Source: Allium sativum (taxonomy: Eukaryota; Streptophyta; Magnoliopsida; Asparagales; Amaryllidaceae). Taken from it: a stretch of 64,000 bases of DNA. Both the position numbers and the translations under genes were made by a program. The notes under the pieces were generated by a model. That model saw only the letters and a list, made by a program, of their open reading frames with translations, was not told the origin of the DNA and made no database searches. Below are positions 48,710-60,334 of the stretch, piece after piece. How positions within the stretch are numbered: the stretch's first letter is position 1; each line of letters begins with the position of its first letter. The stretch is from NCBI GenBank assembly GCA_030737875.1, contig CM060910.1, forward strand, positions 250,450,427 to 250,514,426, read 5' to 3'.

Positions 48710-49667
48710 AATTCATTCTATACATTTTAGATTTATTATATGAATGTATCTGAGGTTGACTATAAATAGAAAACTACTGTTTGCCATCAAATTGGATATG
48801 AAAGTATCTTCCATTGAAACTAAATTTATGAAGCACATGCTCACGCATAAAATTTATGAAACACAAACTCATGCATAAAATTTATAAAACACACGCTCCT
48901 ACATGAAATTCTTGTGAATTTAATCTTTGTATGTTATATTCTGGGATTCGTTGGGCATGTTGACTGATTCATGTACATAAGACTCATATAATTTAAGTTG
49001 CAGTTCTAATTCATGTATGAAAGATAATCCAAACAAGTCAATAAGTTATCATCTTAATTTTGGTTCTGTCAGGGAAAATGATAGTGAAAAAGGGTAGTTT
49101 GCTGGAAAACTCTTATTTGTATTGATCTATTGGTTGGTTTGTGTGTTTCAAAATTGAAATCTTAGAGAAGGAAATGCTGCCAGATAGACAGTACATTGAT
49201 TTGGTAATTTACAAGTTCAGTTTTTGAGAAATATTAGAGAATACAACATCACCCAGACTGCCACTAATTTTTTGCAGAAAGCAACAGCACAATAAAGACA
49301 TACATATTTACACATGAAGAACCAAGAAAACAGACAAAAGTTACAAAAACTAATACCATGAATCAATTCATTTCAAATTTTGTAATTTGTTAGCAACGTA
49401 AAGAAGATGACTAATGTTTGTAGATGGGTAATGCTGCAGTAGTTTTAGGTTTGAGGTGAAATCCCCGACAAGCAAGCGTTTTCGAACCAGTATCAACATT
49501 TCACTTTTCAGTAACAAACATTTAGAGTGCAAGCCCCAGCTATTTCACTTGCATATACAAAAGATTTATACGGCAGGGATTGAAGTACAAACAATAATTG
49601 GACAGGCGAATTAAGCATGTATTTGAAGCTATAGAAATCTTTAAATTCATGCTTAGCTTAAACTATG

Positions 49668-49986
49668 CTACGGCTCAGTTTTGCTGAGCCTTTGGCTCAG
49701 CGAAACTGAGCCGTAAGGCTCAGTTTCAACTGAGCATTACAGCTCAGTTTCGCTGAGCCTTCGGCTCAGCTGAAACTGAGCGTAAGGCTCAGCGAAACTG
49801 AGCCGTAATGCTCACCTGAAACTGAGCCTTACGGCTCAGCTGCAGCTGAGCCTTACGGCTCAGTTTTGCTGAGCCGAAGGCGCAGCTGCAGCTGAGCCTT
49901 CGGCGCAGCTGAAACTGAGCATTCGGCACAGCGAAACTGAGCCATAATGCTCAGCTGAAACTGAGCCTTACAGCTCAGTTTCGCTG
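49668..49986. repeat. Array of alternating GCTCAG dyads in the CACTA element
   Basis: About 320 bp made of two alternating dyads: CTGAGCC-(TTA/TTC)-CGGCTCAG and GCTCAGTTTCGCTGAGC / CAGCTGAAACTGAGC. Spacing is near 16-18 bp throughout, and single changes at the centres make TTACGG, TTCGG or TAATG. Almost every base belongs to a dyad, so either strand could fold into many stem-loops. Confidence 0.93.
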
Positions 49987-50253
49987 CATTGATTTTTTTA
50001 GTTACTATTTGAACCAGGTCTTGTTGTTGTGGAGGCGAAACTAAACTGATGTTTGTTATTTTATTTTCTTTTCAGGCGTTGGAACAAGCATGAGTTGTAT
50101 GGGCTCGACAACTGCAGTTTTGTTGATTTTTTTTTTAGAGAAAGAACTGTGAACATTATGTATTAACTGAAGTTATGATTTATGTATTAATCGAATTATT
50201 CTTAGCGTGTCTTCTTTATATACTGCTATATGAGTGTAGCGTATCTTCTTTAT

Positions 50254-50258
<5 letters not shown>

Positions 50259-50293
<35 letters not shown>
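50259..50293. repeat. (AT)n microsatellite
   Basis: About 35 bases of alternating AT before the right subterminal repeats. Confidence 0.95.
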
Positions 50294-50294
<1 letters not shown>

Positions 50295-50338
50295 ATGGGT
50301 GCAGTGATTTTGTATATTGCATATATGATATACCGATT

Positions 50339-50850
50339 TTGATACGGTTAAAAGCCGTATCTAATTCATTGTTATCATTGTAGGAGTGAGGCATTAAATA
50401 CGGTTTTTAGCCGTATCAGTATACCAGTTTAATACGGTTTTAAGCCATATCAAACTGGTATACCGGTACGGCTAAAAACCGTATCAATCTATGAAATTAG
50501 CAGTGCAAGCATAACAATTTGAGGCGGTTTAAAGCCGTAGCAATTGTTCAGTTTGATACGGCTTAAAACCGTATCAAATTAGAAGTTGGAGAGTGCCCGC
50601 ATGCTAGTTTGATACGGTTTAAAACCGTATCAAACTGAACAATTACTACGGCTTTAAACCGTACCAATTTAGTAATTTAATATGGTTTTAAGCCGTACCA
50701 ATTGACAAATTTGATAAGGTTTTAAACCGTATCAATTATGGATTTTGATACGGTTTAAAACCGTATCAAATATCTCAATTGATACGGTTTTGAACCGTAT
50801 CAATTGAACAGAGACGCCATTTTTTGATACGGCTTAAAACCGTATCAAAT
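50339..50850. repeat. Right subterminal region of the CACTA element: thirteen palindromes
   Basis: I count 13 dyads of 21-23 bp of the form TGATACGGtTTaAAaCCGTATCA in about 510 bp. Some are changed in one arm (ACTACGG, AATATGG, GAGGCGG). Adjacent ones are often joined by AATT-type spacers. They point to a multi-site binding region for transposase (family knowledge). Confidence 0.93.
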
Positions 50851-50904
50851 CGCTTTTAATACGGCCATTAACACTGCCAAATTGGCATTTTTGGTGTAGT
50901 GGCT

Positions 50905-51642
50905 TATTTTAGTTGAAACATGTAATGGTCTTTAATCGTTCTTCCTTAAATCTTCCCCGTTCTTTACTTGCTTCGGGTTTCTTACTTGCCTCGGGTTTCT
51001 TAATTTTAAACTTTATTTTCTTCCCAGAGTTTCCTTTCTCCTTGTCCTCCAAAGCATTCCATTTTTCAATATTCTCATAGCGACAAGCCATTTTTACCAT
51101 CTCTAAAAAAGGAAGCCTTACATGAGCACTTACTCTGCTTCTATACCTTCTATAAAGACCATCTATAAATCTCACATTCTTCTTTAATGGAACTTGAATC
51201 AGCTCTGGGCCAAATCGGGAAAGCTTGTTCAATTATTTCAGATACTCCAGAGTGGTTATGTCTCCTTTTCTATTGCTTCTGGGTGAATGAATCTTTCTTC
51301 AGAAATTTCTTTAAATCGATCCTAAGTGATATTTCCTCCTGGATTCTCCATTGTAACTGTTTCCCACCAGATCAGTGCATCATCCTTGAGTAACCAAGAT
51401 GCTAAAAATCTTTTCTGATCTCCATTCAATCTTAATCCTTCGAAAATTCTTTCAGAAGAAAGCATCCATGCTTGTGCTTCATTAACAGATTCTTTTCCCA
51501 AGAATGGTACCCGTCCCAGATTCTTTTATTTCTTTGCTAGAACTTCTAGATCTGATTTTGGCTGTAGGGGCACAATTGGCTCAATTGGTTGCTGAACTAT
51601 AGCATTACTTCTTCCTTTACCTCTTTTGCCTCTGCCACTCAT
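50905..51642 (-). pseudogene. Element E gag, N-terminal segment
   Basis: The minus-strand ATG at 51642 gives MSGRGKRGKGRSNAIVQQP, similar in style to element B's gag start. It is followed by a gag core with the typical W-rich piece (ASWLLKDDALIWWETV near 51370). Several in-frame stops and at least one shift break it. The lysine-rich end (KKPEASKKPEASKERGR, a short internal repeat) leads to the CACTA junction at 50904; the zinc knuckles continue at 46552. Confidence 0.85.
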
Positions 51643-51889
51643 TTTCTACTATATTTGCAAATAGTAAGAAAAAGGTCAGGCAACCAAAAAAGATATTTTA
51701 AGGAAATTGTAATAGTATAAAGGCATATATGAATAGAAACATGTTTATCAGGTGTGTATTATTCTACTGTACTCATTCTAAGGCATCACTAACCCTATCT
51801 CTAATGAGTTACTCATCCCAAAATACTACTGATTCTATCTCTGATAAATTCTTTAATATGTTGTATTCTAGAACTAATGTTAACCCTCA

Positions 51890-51901
51890 ACTTTAATACC
51901 A
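51890..51901 (-). promoter_or_regulatory. Element E primer-binding site, mutated
   Basis: Minus strand TGGTATTAAAGT two bases after the LTR end. Compared with TGGTATCAGAGC it has lost pairing at three positions (C to T, G to A, C to T changes), consistent with an inactive element. Confidence 0.8.
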
Positions 51902-51903
51902 AA

Positions 51904-52913
51904 TGTGACGACCCAAACTTCCGATCCTCGAAAGAACAGATAGTCATTAGAATATAACACATTTAGATAATAGAACACAACATTATAATACATAATGTAC
52001 ATCAATTTATATCAAAGGTTAATATCAGAGTTTACAAAACATCATAGTATCATAATTATACATCATAGTTTCAACAAGTGAATAGGTACACAGCGGAATA
52101 AAAGTTAATCAACATAATAGAGTTTCGGAGAGTCCAAAAGAAATATACAAATCCAACTCCAGCACCAAATCCAAAATCAGTTTCTATAGCTTTCTTACAC
52201 ATACATAAAGATAACTAATAACCTGTTTATTTGGCTGCCCATGTGAAAATAAGGACACCCGAGTTTGCGAGGGGAAAACAAACTACGAGTCAGTCATGGG
52301 ACTGATATGAGAAACCTTACAGTTATTTTTAACATATTTTAAAGTAAGGCATATCGTGGAACCGCGTCTTATAACATGAAACAGGTTTACACCACACGAG
52401 TGCTAGTGCATAAAACCACGTAATGCTTTTTTGAAAAATAAAGCCATAATAAGGCTCAAATCCCATCACACAATGCAAACGCAAACCGGAGGATAGATTT
52501 TTACGTTATAATGACCAAACATATTTAATACAAGAAAATCATTTGATATTATTATTATTAGTGTCTAAGTGTTGAAAACAATTTCGAAAATAAATGTATC
52601 AATCATAGACGGCATAATACCCCATCCTATCGCCATATAGGGTTACAACTGAAAACTATAAAGCTCGTATTGCAAATTGGATTCCATCATGAACCAAGGC
52701 AAAGGATCTTCCTTATTCGATTCGGACCATCTCTAGCAAGATGTCTAGGACTCAGACTCAGGTGAGCCCTAGATTGGCAGAGATGGCCCACCAATACCAG
52801 GTGAGTTGGACAGTTACCTAAGCTTATAACCTTCCCCGGTCTTATCATGCCTACAACCAGGTCATTATGTTGACAATCGTTTGAGGGCCCTCAATTCCAA
52901 CATCAACATAAGA
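51904..52913 (-). mobile_element. Element E 5' LTR, end part only
   Basis: Starts (plus strand) TGTGACGACCC and matches 29932-30943 of the 3' LTR with about 8% difference at the sampled end. The match ends abruptly after CAACATCAACATAAG where F begins; the remaining several kb of this LTR must lie beyond the window. It contains the shared module at 52232-52393. Confidence 0.88.
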
Positions 52914-54337
52914 ATTAACAACCCGGGTTTCGACATACCTAATTTTTCAAAATCCAATCCATCGGACCCTGAGTTGGGTGCTCTGCTATCCTGCAGAAAA
53001 GACAGAGAGAAAGAAACATGTCAGAGTTCGAAAAGCAGCTCACAGCGGAAGGAATAAAATATAATTTATTCAAAGTAGCATTACCTTAATAATAATACTG
53101 CCAAGCCAGTAGTTAAGCAATACTATCTCTGTCATGAACCTAACCTGCGCATGTTGTGAGGAGGGGGTCAGAACATAAGTTCTGTGTGACTGGACTATAA
53201 TAAACTCTTGTGTAACCCTACATATACCGTTCAGTTATAATTTCTTGCTTATTAGGTTATTCACAATATTAGCACCCAAGGCCAAACCCATGTCATTCTC
53301 GTCCACTTACTAGTAGACTTAACCTAATACATCGTATATGTAATTTTTCCCCAACTCGTATAATCCTTTCCATGTATACGTACAGTCCCTTGCCATATAT
53401 CATACGGGCTTTATCACATAATTCTATACTACTTCAACGTAGTGCCACGACTCTTGAAATCGTTTGGACTGCCACCCTTGATCTGGCTAGGTTTCCTTAT
53501 CATGAATTATCGAGTGTTCAACTAGGATTTATGCCACCTAGGTCCACTAGGGATTATGCTACCTATTGAACGTTTTCTAGATTCGATTAGGGTTTATGCC
53601 ACCTAGGACTACTAGGGATTATGCTACCTGTCGAACAGCGCCCTTTTCCCACGTATGTATCGCGAATCGTTTCCGATGTCTAAGTGCACATGTACACTAT
53701 ATGTGCGGCCCGAGTCCCGTGACAGGGCTAAATAAAGAAATACGGGACTCGGTCGGGAGCTTTAAGTTATCTACCGATGCAGATGCTAAGGTCTGCTTTT
53801 CTACCAATGGTTATGGTCCCACGTGACCCCTCCCTCAACTAATGAAAGGCAATCCAAGAAAACCAAGCACGAGAACTGTACTCCTGCTACATATGCCCCA
53901 CTATCCTACTGGCCAGCCAGACCTATAACTAGATAGCAAGTATATGGTCTGTTGGGAGTTCTCTGCCTTTCTGTATACGTACTACGATTGACTGAAGATG
54001 GTAGGTAGACGAGGAGTGCTATCACAGGGCAAAACAAGATATCGCCGCCTCACGTTGGTCCATCCTAGTCTTTAGGTTGCCTTATATTGCAACCAAGGCA
54101 TACTCTTGGTTCTACTACTGCAGACCTTAACCTCTGTGAGCCGAGGCGGATCATCTGCAACCTCACAGAGGGATACCAAGAGTACCCTCACGTTCCCTGA
54201 AGCTACGTGCTTCGTAACTCAGTCCGCTGGAGCCTTTTTCGAAATCAGATAAACGTTCGCTCCTCCTCGTGTGTTTATTAAGCGATGATCTACCGTATCG
54301 GGTTATTCATCTATTTATGGACTGGCTCAGTTTCCTT

Positions 54338-54529
54338 GACTAAGAATTTTTACTTAGTTGTTCTTAACTAAGGTTTACCACTTAGTTTCCTTTCCCGTTA
54401 GTCTTGTTAACTAAGGTTTACCACTTAGTCCCCTTAACTAAGGATTACAACTTAGTTCCCGTTCTCGACCGTTTTCTTAACTAAGGTTTACTGCTTAGTT
54501 CCTATTAACTAAGGCTTGTTACTTAGTTA
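54338..54529 (+). repeat. Six short hairpin-forming repeats in F
   Basis: TTAACTAAGGTTTACCACTT followed by AGTT, and variants, occur six times (near 54338, 54364, 54406, 54434, 54477 and 54505). Each has the arms AACTAAG and CTTAGTT around an 8-9 base loop. Confidence 0.9.
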
Positions 54530-55009
54530 TCATTCTCGTTGTTTTACTTTGTCAATTCTTGTTACCTTAGACATCAGACCACATATTCTCGCTTTATAAT
54601 TCAACTTGTTGACTAAGGTTTTCCCATGAATTCAAGCATAACTTAAGTTCTCTTTTATTCGGTGATAGTGCATGGGTGTTTTCCCACAGTTCTTGCTTAG
54701 CTTACCCCATATTATAGGTTATCCCACCCTTCAGGTCTTACATTACATCTTAACTCATAGTTTTCTCTGTCCCTAGGACAGTTTTACCCCCTAATTAACC
54801 CTTCGACTATTTCAACTTCGATTTATAATAGGTAGTTAACATTCCCTATTTCCGTTTTTGGTTAAGTTTTGTTCATATGTTCGTGTCGACTTAACCCCAT
54901 CTCCTTATAACTTTCATTCACAAATTTGGTTAAGTGTTGTCTTTGAATTCATGACTTAACCCTACGAATCATGTGCCATTAATTATTAATGCACCACAAC
55001 CTCTCACAT

Positions 55010-55205
55010 TAGACCTGTTGTTGTGGTCACTGGTTATGCCGGGCGGTTCCGGGCAGAATTACACCACAACTCAGTCTAACCTCGGGTTTCAAAGCGCGAT
55101 ATGACTAACTTCTCACTTTAGGACCTATTGTTTGCAACCACTGGTTAGGCCGGGCGGTTCCGTGCAGGATTACATCGCAAACTCATCCTAACCTCGAGTT
55201 AGCCA
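55010..55205 (+). repeat. Tandem duplication of about 111 bp in F
   Basis: Two copies share CTCAC(A/T)TT, CACTGGTTA, GCCGGGCGGTTCC, ATTACA and TCTAACCTCG / CCTAACCTCG; the GCCGGG blocks start at 55038 and 55149. Confidence 0.88.
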
Positions 55206-56584
55206 CGTTTCATGTTTGGTTCATGTCTATTCTAATTGGCATATGTCAAGTTCATAATCATATCAAAAAAAATATTAAGTTCTTGTTATGCCAATTACCC
55301 AACTTACAAGCATGTTCTTATAAATGTCAACTACCAATTCATGCCATGTTCGTGTTCGTTTTAGATGTCAAGTTCATAAGCATATTCTAAATGTCATATT
55401 TCAAGTTTCATAATCTTGTCCCTATTTACATTACTCAAATTACTCAACTATATTCATGTTCAATGCATTTCAATAGTGCCAAAATTCGAGTATCAAATTC
55501 AATCTAGATGTCAAGTGTCAATTCCCCAAATCCAAGCTTTACCTAAAAACCCCCAATTTATATTCATGCTTGTAATCCCATTAATAGGTTACGTCTATGA
55601 TTAAATTCATAATTCATATTCTTGTAAATTTCATGTTCAAGTTCTAGATGTAAACTTCATGTCAAATTCCAGATGTCGATTCATATCAAGTTTGTGTTCT
55701 TATCCAAATTCAAGTTATAATACAGGTTTTATTCTACTGACATGTGCCCATTAACAAATCCATAAGTCAATTTCATGCTTAAATCAATGATGTCAATCCT
55801 ACGCCAAACCCCAAATCATGTTCATGCGTATAATTTTAAATTTGGTTTACGCATTTAGGTTTTGTCAATGTTATATTACGCCGAACCCCCTTTGTAATTT
55901 ATAACCACAACCTCCAGTTCATGTCATAGCCCAAAACAAAGCATTCCCCTTTTTAGTTCGCAATAATCATTCTGTCGTATTCATTTCATAATAATGCTAG
56001 GCTCGTGATAGCCTAGTCATAAAAAATATAAAAGAGGGAGATTAAAAGAGGACATAATCGTAGGCATAATAATAAAAAGCGAACACATGACAATATTAAA
56101 CATTACAGATCCAATTTCCACAATAATTTCATTTCGCGTTTTCATAGGGAATGTTTGAACGATAAATCATAATTTTACACAAAAAGTGTATTATAACTCC
56201 ACTCACAGTCATCTTCAAAATAGGAATGAGATTAATCTTCGAACTGATTTACCCCTTTTTGTTGCTTTTGATTCATCTTTGATTGATTTCATGTCCAATT
56301 CAATTTATCTTTGATTTCATATGCGGCGTAGGTTGCAGATCTGAATTCCTTCTCTTTGCGTAGTGATTTAGATCTAAGCCTCTTTTCTTTTTTTTCATGG
56401 TTGTAGTAATTCTAGATCTCATTCTTTTTAATTTTAAGAATAGATGTTGTAGAGAAAAGAGAGAAGAATGGATCTAAGATTTATTTAGATCAATAGCTTG
56501 AGGAGGAAGGACAAATCGAGTTAGAAGAGAGCCATGGCCTTGCCATGAATTGTTGTGGAGTTTACAATGAGCCTAGGGTGTTTA

Positions 56585-59500
56585 TGTAACAACCCAGAAA
56601 TTTCGACAACTAGAGTATGAGATTTATTAGAGATTTAAATGATTAATAATAAATTGGATACTTGGATTAGAAATTTAAAAATCAAATATATTGTTGTGTG
56701 TACGGATTAATTTGATTCAGAACATTGGTTGTGAAACAAATATTTATTTTTGAATTAGATTTGGCGAATATTTGAATTTAGATTGAAATTTGAATATGAA
56801 ATACAAATGAATTATGTTGGGATGTCCTTATGCGATTGGAAACTATAAATGATAAACGTTATGGACATTAAATGAGTTGGAAATTTTATTTGTTAAAACA
56901 TATCGGAATTTGCTTAGATATGTGTGTATTTGTGTATATGAATTTCACATTTCAAATTTGGGGTGGACAGAGTTATTGGTGGACAAAACTGAATAAAATA
57001 TTTGAACCGATAAATTTAATTTAACATTGTGTACAGGCGGAGTCGATTTACAATCACAACAACTTTGCTGGAGTTAGTACACAATAATGAAGAAGTCTGT
57101 ATAATTGTATTGCATTTTGATGTTGTGTTAGCGGTACAAATTTAGTACGCGTAGTGGTAAATTCGCGGTATAGTAAAACTTGAGTAAATATCTTTCCCGT
57201 ATGTGCCTCCTCGGATATTGCCTTCCTTAGTTGAAATGCGTAAGCTTGCCTTGGCTCCCACGGTTCCCCCTTTATAAATTAAAGCCCTCGTTTCATTCTT
57301 CTGATCAAAAATTGCTTCTTCAATTCTTTCAGAAAGAAAATCTCGTTTCTCCTTTTTCTCGTTTTAATGGCTGAAGACTCAAATCGGTCTTCCACCTTTT
57401 CGAGTTAAATCGCCACCCCCCGATCGAATCCACTACCTCAAATCAATGGCCGTTGCCATCAGAAACCACTCCTTCAGCAAAAACCCCAAATCGAAATCGC
57501 GAGCACCCCAAATCGAACCACCTCTTCCAGCCAAGTTGAAATCGATTCACCACACACGTTTCAGCTAGTTCAAGACACGTGGACCAAGCTTTGAAGCTTC
57601 GCCGTTAGTCAAAGTCGCCGCGATTATCAATCAAAGGCCAGACCTTCGCTGTGTTTTCACCTCTGTCAGCGGTTAAAAGGTGAGTTTCTTTTTGAAACTC
57701 ACAATTGATTAATTCTAGTTCAAGTATTTTAATTTTAATCCAAACTATAAGTCTAGTAGCATGATTTTGGTTATGCTCGTTACCTGCCTTGTGTTACTCC
57801 ATGATTTTTGTCACGTATTATTGTGTGTTGTTTAAATTATGTATCTCCGCTGTGTGTCACTGCAATTCAGCCTTAAAACCGTTCTAATTGAGCCCATGGG
57901 TAAATAAAGAATTGCGACAAATTGGGATGGAGGACTGTTTTCGTGTTGGTAATAATAACATTCTGGAGTTGGAACTGGGATGTACTAAAATGCATTGAAA
58001 TAAATGGAGTCAGGTTTATGGTTAAGTTATATTCCCCTGCCGCATGTTAGTAGTGTATGTATATTTAAGTGTAACACAGTTAGACTTCTAGAATATATCA
58101 ACATGTAGTGTATACTGTTAATACTTAAATACTACATATATGTATAGGCTATTGGGATAAAAGTTTTACATAGGATAAACAAGTATTCCCAATGAAACTG
58201 ATGCATCCTTCTCCATGTTTCGGCCATTAAACAAAACAAAGAAAGTTAATAAAAGCTGATGATATCTTTGTTGTACGTATTGGTTATCCATTGCACTTGC
58301 ACATTTGTTAGACAGTAGCTATATTGAGCACATATATTTGAGAGCACGCATACTTTGAGAACCACAGTAGTTATATTGCGCACTTATTGATTTTTAAGCT
58401 GAGCAAGGTAATAAGGTTTGCCGTCTTTTATATATATGTTGTTGTTGGAATTTTCGGTGTGGATTAACCATTGAATTTATATGTTGATAAAAGGATGTGT
58501 GTTGTAAATAATTGGTACTTTAGACCGAACTAAAGAGGTCTATTGCCAACTACCATATATATACATAAGCTGATATGCTTTGAGCATATGGTAGGAAGTT
58601 AATGCACATCTGCATTTGAGACTTAGATGAATGAAAAATGGAGGATACCAAATGACTTACTGTGTTCCGTTATTTTTTTAAGTACCGATTGTGCAAGTGA
58701 AACTAAAATATCATAGGAGGACATGCATAGGTTGCTCAGTTTACGTTTGCCGTTTTGGACCCTATTTACTTTATGTAGCTGCACCCTTTAATTTCAGCTA
58801 TACATGCATGTATGTATTAGCACATCTAGGTACTATGGCTTGGCACTGTTGTAAACTTAAACTACACCATGTTTTGGATCCCTGAGACACATGTTAGAAA
58901 TATGGTTATCCTCACTTTGCATATTCTGTTAGCAATTATAAAGTATACTTGTTGGTAGTATGGTTATCCATATTATTACAGTTACCTGCATCCATATAGT
59001 ATTTGCCATGCTCATATTATCATATTAACTTGCTCATTTGCATTGTTTTCACTGTTTTGACTCAAGTATTTATGTTAAACCATATGCTGGTTCACTTAGT
59101 GACTTGATGCCATATTCAAATTTATGTTAAGCCAGGAGCCTGAATACATTCATGTTTGAGCACTTAATACATTCTTATTCAACCCTGTGCCGTTATTCAA
59201 AGAACTTAGTGCGGTACTCATTTCCTTTGTGCTCACCTGTTCTAGAAACTGAAATTACTGATTTTATTTATTTATTACTGAAATGAATTGTGATGAATCC
59301 ATCTATTGAAAATATTGAAACTATCTTGCCTGACATTAAAGCCGTAGTTATCCTTGATTGGGACATTTTGGGTTGGAACCATGTTAGTATTGGGATCTAC
59401 CTGCTTTATTACATATTAGCTCCGTTCTATCACTTATACTGGAGCTGGTCTCTGGCATGTTTCTATTCCCACGTCCATTTGTTGTAAAACCTTTAACAAG

Positions 59501-60320
59501 GTCCCTTTGTCATGAGTACATGTACACATTGTACAGTTTCTTATTTGTTCACTCATAGTGCATACTGTTGAACATGCTTGTTTCGTGCATGCCGCATTTT
59601 TTCATGTCACTAGTGAAACCTATTTTATTAACATTGCTGGTGGCTTAATATTTGTGGGTTCTTTGTTCACTGTCTCACTTGGAAAGTCATGAACATGTGG
59701 ATGCCTATACCCCTAATTTTGTTTATATTTGGTTCGGGACGTTGGGGCGGTGCACACACGTATATTACATACACATGTGCACTCGCAAACGCCCGATACC
59801 GTTCGGCCTGGAAATAGATAGAACTGATATGAACAGATACCACATTTGTTTAATTTATATATGACATCAATGATAGGACTAATTGTTATATTTTAGTTTC
59901 TATTGAAATTAATTACTTGAACTATGATTAATCCTGACTCGAGTATTTTTATGTTTTGCATGGAATGCTCGAGTCAGACCCTAGCATTTCAGATTTAGAT
60001 ATTACAGCTACGGATGCGAAGATCAACTAAAACTGGGGATTTCCGAAGGCATGCGCACTCTGAAGAGTTTTAGAACAGTAAATATTTTCTTGCATTCAAA
60101 TTTATTTTAAGTTCCGCTGTATAGTAAGATTTGTATCAAAAATTCTGATAATATATAAAAGTTTATTTCAGTGTTCAATGATGTGTTATTTATTTATTTT
60201 GGAATTTTCTATGTTGATTCTGTTGTTAAACCCTGTCAGCTAAATAACGATCCGTCGATTTGGATGCTTTAAATTGGTTTAATTACTGGTTTAAAACGGT
60301 CAAAAAGGCGGGACGTTACA
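56585..60320 (+). mobile_element. Element H 5' LTR, complete (3,736 bp)
   Basis: Starts TGTAACAACCCAG at 56585 and ends GCGGGACGTTACA at 60320, immediately before a good primer-binding site. The first 83 bp are identical to the 3' LTR start at 63918-64000. GTTTA (56580-56584) is the left target-site candidate. A TATA box is at 57271 and a gene-like leader follows. Near the end are a TTCCGCTGT motif (60114) and a GACTCGAG...CTCGAGTC dyad (59937-59976). There is no coding region; frames up to 70 codons show no known protein. Confidence 0.93.
57271..57280 (+). promoter_or_regulatory. Candidate TATA box of element H
   Basis: TTTATAAATT, about 690 bp into the LTR and after a C-rich stretch; TTCATTCTTC about 25-30 bases further is a plausible start site. 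Confidence 0.5.
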
Positions 60321-60322
60321 GT

Positions 60323-60334
60323 TGGTATCAGAGC
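60323..60334 (+). promoter_or_regulatory. Element H primer-binding site
   Basis: TGGTATCAGAGC, a perfect initiator-Met tRNA match, two bases after the LTR end. Confidence 0.95.

Larger units (their letters stand above)
46556..50901 (+). mobile_element. Non-autonomous CACTA (En/Spm-type) transposon, 4,346 bp, in element E gag
   Basis: The ends are CACTACACCATAACAGC and, on the opposite strand, CACTACACCAAAAATGCC. The inverted repeats are perfect for 10 bp and good for about 28 bp (continuing to AATTTG). The perfect 3-bp duplication GCT flanks both sides (46553-46555 and 50902-50904). Subterminal palindromes TGATACGG...CCGTATCA are typical of transposase-binding repeats in this superfamily. 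I see no transposase frame, so it would depend on a related autonomous element. Strand is arbitrary. Interior stretches 47160-48540 and 48710-49660 hold no recognised gene. Confidence 0.92.
52914..56584 (-). mobile_element. F: LTR of the G type inserted in element E's 5' LTR, itself cut by element H
   Basis: Begins near AATTAACAACCCGGG (a decayed LTR end) and shares with G the ordered blocks AATCCAATCC, CTGCAGAAAAGACAGAGA and CAGCGGAAGGAATAAAATAT. In G the same blocks follow the LTR end. About 3.7 kb are present; the start is missing at 56584, where H begins. The left edge is within a few bases. No gene is recognised. Confidence 0.7.

Noticed and set aside
56585..60320. Host gene in the 57,300-57,690 leader-like stretch
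   Set aside because: Stops occur early in every frame after the ATG at 57368; the block is the transcribed leader of LTR H.
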